DNA of 64,000 bases, taken from Pseudomonas sp. N3-W (lineage in GTDB: Bacteria > Pseudomonadota > Gammaproteobacteria > Pseudomonadales > Pseudomonadaceae). A model generated the notes under the pieces. It was not told the DNA's origin. It ran no database searches and saw only the letters and a list, made by a program, of their open reading frames with translations. The position numbers and the translations under genes are program-made. This document shows, piece by piece, positions 61,865 through 64,000 of this stretch; the stretch's first letter is position 1, and each line of letters opens with the position of its first letter. The stretch is from the NCBI RefSeq assembly GCF_024970185.1, contig NZ_CP103965.1:5165001-5229000 (forward strand). Direction: 5' to 3'.

Positions 61865-62633
61865 ACACCTCAGATTTGGGCGCCATCATAGCGCCCGATT
61901 GAAGTGTCCAAAATCATTAGGCCAGTTCAAGCCCGCTCCCACATTTTGGCTCTTCGGGGTTTTCGAGTTTTCTGGTTCCGACACAAATCTACTGTGGGAG
62001 CGAGCTTGCTCGCGATAGCGTCCTGCCAGTCAATATCTACATCAGTTGACAAACCGCTTTCGCGAGCAGGCTCGCTCCCACATTTGATCTGTGTACACCT
62101 GATCATTGTGGGAGATGTTCCTGCCTGGGAGCTGAGTTTTGTGCTGTTTTGACTGGCCTCTTCGCGGGCAAGCTCGCTCCCACATTTTGGCTCTTCGGGA
62201 TTTTCGAGTTTTCTGGTTCCGACACAAACCTACTGTGGGAGCGAGCTTGCTCGCGATAGCGTCCTGCCAGTCAACCTCTACATCAGCTGACAAACTGCTT
62301 TCGCGAGCAAGCTCGCTCCCACATTTGGTCTGTGTACACCTGATCATTGTGGGAGATGTTCCTGCCTGGGAGCTGAGTTTAGTGCTGTTTTGACTGGCCT
62401 CTTCGCGGGCAAGCCCGCTCCCACATTTTGGCTCTTCGGGATTTTCGAGTTTTCTGGTTCCGACACAAACCTACTGTGGGAGCGAGCTTGCTCGCGATAG
62501 CGTCCTGCCAGTCAATATCTACATCAGTTGATAAACCGCATTCGCGGGCAAGCCCGCTTCCACAGTGGTCCGGTGTACACGGATCAAATGTGGGAGCGGG
62601 CTTGCCCGCGAAGAGGCCGGTACAAACAACACA

Positions 62634-62649
62634 TATCCACAGGTGGATA
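62634..62649 (+). promoter_or_regulatory. Perfect 16-bp palindrome upstream of the UAS pair
   Basis: TATCCAC AG GTGGATA. It directly abuts the first candidate activator site. It could be a site for another regulator or a remnant. Confidence 0.4.
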
Positions 62650-62696
62650 AGCGACTTTCCGCCCACTACCCCGCCACAACAAGCGGATTTCCGCTC
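62649..62696 (+). promoter_or_regulatory. Two candidate activator sites (UAS) upstream of kgtP
   Basis: AAGCGACTTTCCGCCC (62649-62664) and AAGCGGATTTCCGCTC (62681-62696) match at 13 of 16 positions and start 32 bp apart, about three helical turns. The second is a perfect inverted repeat (AGCGGA TT TCCGCT). From memory DctD-type activators bind GCGGAAATCCGC-like sites, which this contains on the other strand. The sites are 40-90 bp upstream of the -24 element. Confidence 0.6.
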
Positions 62697-62735
62697 ACCC
62701 ACCGCGTCTACCCCCTCTAAACCGGCCCTTCCCCC

Positions 62736-62754
62736 GTTGGCACAGCTCCTGCTA
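62736..62754 (+). promoter_or_regulatory. Sigma-54 promoter of kgtP
   Basis: TTGGCACAGCTCCTGCTA carries GG (62739-62740) and GC (62751-62752) with exactly 10 bases between, and fits the consensus TGGCAC-N5-TTGC. The start of transcription should be near 62764, giving a leader of about 50 bases. Confidence 0.85.
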
Positions 62755-62815
62755 TAGCCCCCGCAGGCTGCGTTTTAACGCGCTCCACAAAAACAATTAA
62801 ACGAAGGATCCTTCA

Positions 62816-64000
62816 ATGGATAACTCCAATACCCTGCCTCTTGGGGCAGCTGCCGTGCTGGCCAAGCCAAGAACCACCACCAGCCGTATCAAATCGATTT
62901 TCAGCGGTTCGGTCGGCAACATGGTCGAGTGGTACGACTGGTACGTTTACGCCGCGTTCTCCCTGTACTTTGCCAAAACCTTTTTCCCTGCTGGTTCCAC
63001 CACCGCGCAATTGATGAACACCGCGGCGATCTTCGCCGTGGGCTTCCTGATGCGTCCGATCGGGGGCTGGCTGATGGGGCTTTATGCCGATCGCGTCGGC
63101 CGTAAAGCCGCGTTGATGGCCTCGGTCTACCTGATGTGCTTCGGCTCGCTGCTGATCGCGCTGAGCCCCGGTTATGAAACCATCGGCATTGGCGCGCCGA
63201 TCCTGCTGATCTTCGCCCGTTTGCTGCAAGGCCTGTCGGTCGGTGGCGAATACGGCACCTCGGCCACTTACCTGAGCGAAATGGCGACCAAGGAACGTCG
63301 CGGCTTCTACTCCAGCTTCCAGTACGTGACCCTGATTTCCGGCCAGCTCATCGCGTTGGCAGTATTGATCGTGCTGCAACAGGTACTGACCACCGAACAA
63401 CTGTACGCCTGGGGCTGGCGCATCCCGTTCGCCATCGGCGCGCTGTGTGCCGTGGTGGCGCTTTACCTGCGTCGTGGCATGGAAGAAACCGAGTCGTTCA
63501 CCAAGAAAGAGAAAGCCAAGGAAAGCGCCATGCGCACCTTGATGCGTCATCCCAAGGAACTGCTGACCGTCGTCGGCCTGACCATGGGTGGCACGCTGGC
63601 GTTCTACACCTACACCACCTACATGCAGAAATACCTGGTGAACACAGTCGGCATGAGCATCACCGACTCCACCAGCATTTCCGCCGCCACGTTGTTCCTG
63701 TTCATGTGCATACAGCCGCTGGTCGGCGCGCTGTCGGATAAAATCGGTCGCCGGCCGATCCTGATTGCCTTTGGCGTACTTGGTACGCTGTTCACCGTAC
63801 CGATCCTCATGACCTTGCATACCGTCCAGACCTGGTGGGGCGCGTTCTTCCTGATCATGGCGGCGCTGATCATCGTCAGCGGCTACACCTCGATCAACGC
63901 GGTGGTCAAAGCCGAACTGTTCCCGACTGAAATCCGTGCCCTGGGCGTCGGTTTGCCGTATGCACTGACCGTGTCGATTTTCGGCGGTACGGCCGAATAC
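62816..64000 (+). CDS. kgtP: Alpha-ketoglutarate permease KgtP (MHS family), 3' end outside window
   Basis: A proton symporter of the MFS metabolite:H+ symporter family. 395 codons are seen, with no stop. It has the family N-terminal segment IFSGSVGNMVEWYDWYVYAAFSLYF, the DRVGRK loop, RLLQGLSVGGEYGTSATYLSE, and the second DKIGRRP loop. The ATG at 62816 follows AAGGA 8 bases upstream. Its sigma-54 promoter and UAS sites fit control by the response regulator at 59210. A shadow frame on the minus strand is not a gene. Confidence 0.9.
   Translation, partial: MDNSNTLPLGAAAVLAKPRTTTSRIKSIFSGSVGNMVEWYDWYVYAAFSLYFAKTFFPAGSTTAQLMNTAAIFAVGFLMRPIGGWLMGLYADRVGRKAALMASVYLMCFGSLLIALSPGYETIGIGAPILLIFARLLQGLSVGGEYGTSATYLSEMATKERRGFYSSFQYVTLISGQLIALAVLIVLQQVLTTEQLYAWGWRIPFAIGALCAVVALYLRRGMEETESFTKKEKAKESAMRTLMRHPKELLTVVGLTMGGTLAFYTYTTYMQKYLVNTVGMSITDSTSISAATLFLFMCIQPLVGALSDKIGRRPILIAFGVLGTLFTVPILMTLHTVQTWWGAFFLIMAALIIVSGYTSINAVVKAELFPTEIRALGVGLPYALTVSIFGGTAEY

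Larger units (their letters stand above)
60685..61929 (-). mobile_element. IS3-family insertion sequence inside a REP
   Basis: A 1245-bp element with imperfect terminal inverted repeats starting TGAACTGG and ending CCAGTTCA (about 21 of 26 matching). It is flanked by a 3-bp direct duplication AGC (60682-60684 and 61930-61932). It carries orfA and orfB read on the minus strand. The target is the core of a REP (gcgggcaAGCccgctccc), in the first unit of the tandem array. The intact inverted repeats, target copies and frames suggest it is recent and may still be active. Confidence 0.93.
60566..62620. repeat. Tandem array of three 241-bp REP-containing units, split by an IS
   Basis: The anchor GTGTACAC occurs at 60602, 62091, 62332 and 62573. 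The last two steps are exactly 241 bp. The first step is 1489 bp, which equals 241 plus 1248 (the IS of 1245 bp and one 3-bp target copy). Each unit has three REPs in the order forward, reverse, forward, separated by unique spacers. Eleven REPs are counted from 60570 to 62612. The units are 95% or more identical by eye, with a few substitutions, so they arose recently. It lies between the response regulator and kgtP. Confidence 0.9.

Noticed and set aside
60566..62620. CRISPR array
   Set aside because: The repeat units are 241 bp and contain palindromic REPs in both orientations, with identical spacers in every unit. There is no short repeat with variable spacers and no cas gene.
61904..62757. 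Short open frames through the tandem array
   Set aside because: They translate REP DNA (repeated GSELARE- or HKPTVGASLLA-like peptides), which is a known artefact.

Overview
The window looks like chromosome from a member of the Pseudomonas fluorescens group. The evidence is GC-rich coding with strong third-position bias, an MvaT (H-NS-like) silencer, OprB and OprD porins, a SadC-type diguanylate cyclase, Pct-type chemoreceptor, and many copies of the REP element typical of these species (cgcgggcaagcccgctcccac and its relatives). It is mostly core genome. From memory, three long blocks match P. aeruginosa PAO1 gene order (roughly PA0958-PA0976, PA4394-PA4405 and PA4310-PA4333) but are joined differently here. 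The only mobile element is one IS3-family insertion sequence. I see no rRNA, CRISPR, prophage or plasmid genes.

Layout. 1-2.2 kb: a truncated secreted protein and an OprB-type sugar porin behind a candidate Fur box. 2.2-3.7 kb: tRNA-Lys and queC/queE (queuosine). 3.9-9.3 kb: the envelope operon ybgC-tolQRAB-pal-cpoB. 9.4-14.9 kb: ruvCAB, a YebC/PmpR regulator, aspS and an FmdB zinc ribbon. 15-20 kb: a ribbon-helix-helix protein, a Dps-like protein, a membrane-anchored cold-shock protein, slyX, a HIT protein and an OprD porin. 20-32 kb: MscS channel, YajQ, a PanE-like reductase, an orphan histidine kinase with a cobalamin adenosyltransferase, a MutT-ThiE fusion, a GST, argJ, secA and dciA. 32-38.7 kb: a HerA-like ATPase, a chemoreceptor with a clear FliA promoter, and a three-gene glycosyltransferase/deacetylase/flippase-like operon. 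39-42 kb: purU, mvaT, sbcB. 42.3-49 kb: a tightly coupled six-gene membrane operon (RDD, SpoIIM-like, DUF4129, DUF4350, MoxR ATPase, DUF58) of unknown function. 49-57.3 kb: small genes (Ig-like, PilZ, lipoprotein), pyruvate kinase, an enoyl-CoA hydratase, a ferredoxin reductase, sadC and class I fumarase. 57.4-64 kb: a sensor kinase and sigma-54 activator of the MifS/MifR (DctB/DctD) type, a 241-bp tandem REP array interrupted by the IS, and the start of an alpha-ketoglutarate permease gene.

The most striking structure is at 60.5-62.8 kb. Three tandem 241-bp units, each with three REP copies, lie between the two-component system and its likely target kgtP. An IS3-type element sits inside a REP with a 3-bp target duplication (AGC). 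Removing it restores the 241-bp period exactly. Just upstream of kgtP are a textbook sigma-54 promoter and two near-identical GCGG/CCGC palindromic sites 32 bp apart, which fit binding sites for the adjacent activator. The best candidate for an uncharacterised system is the MoxR-centred operon at 42.3-49 kb, whose genes are chained by ATGA/TTGA overlaps.
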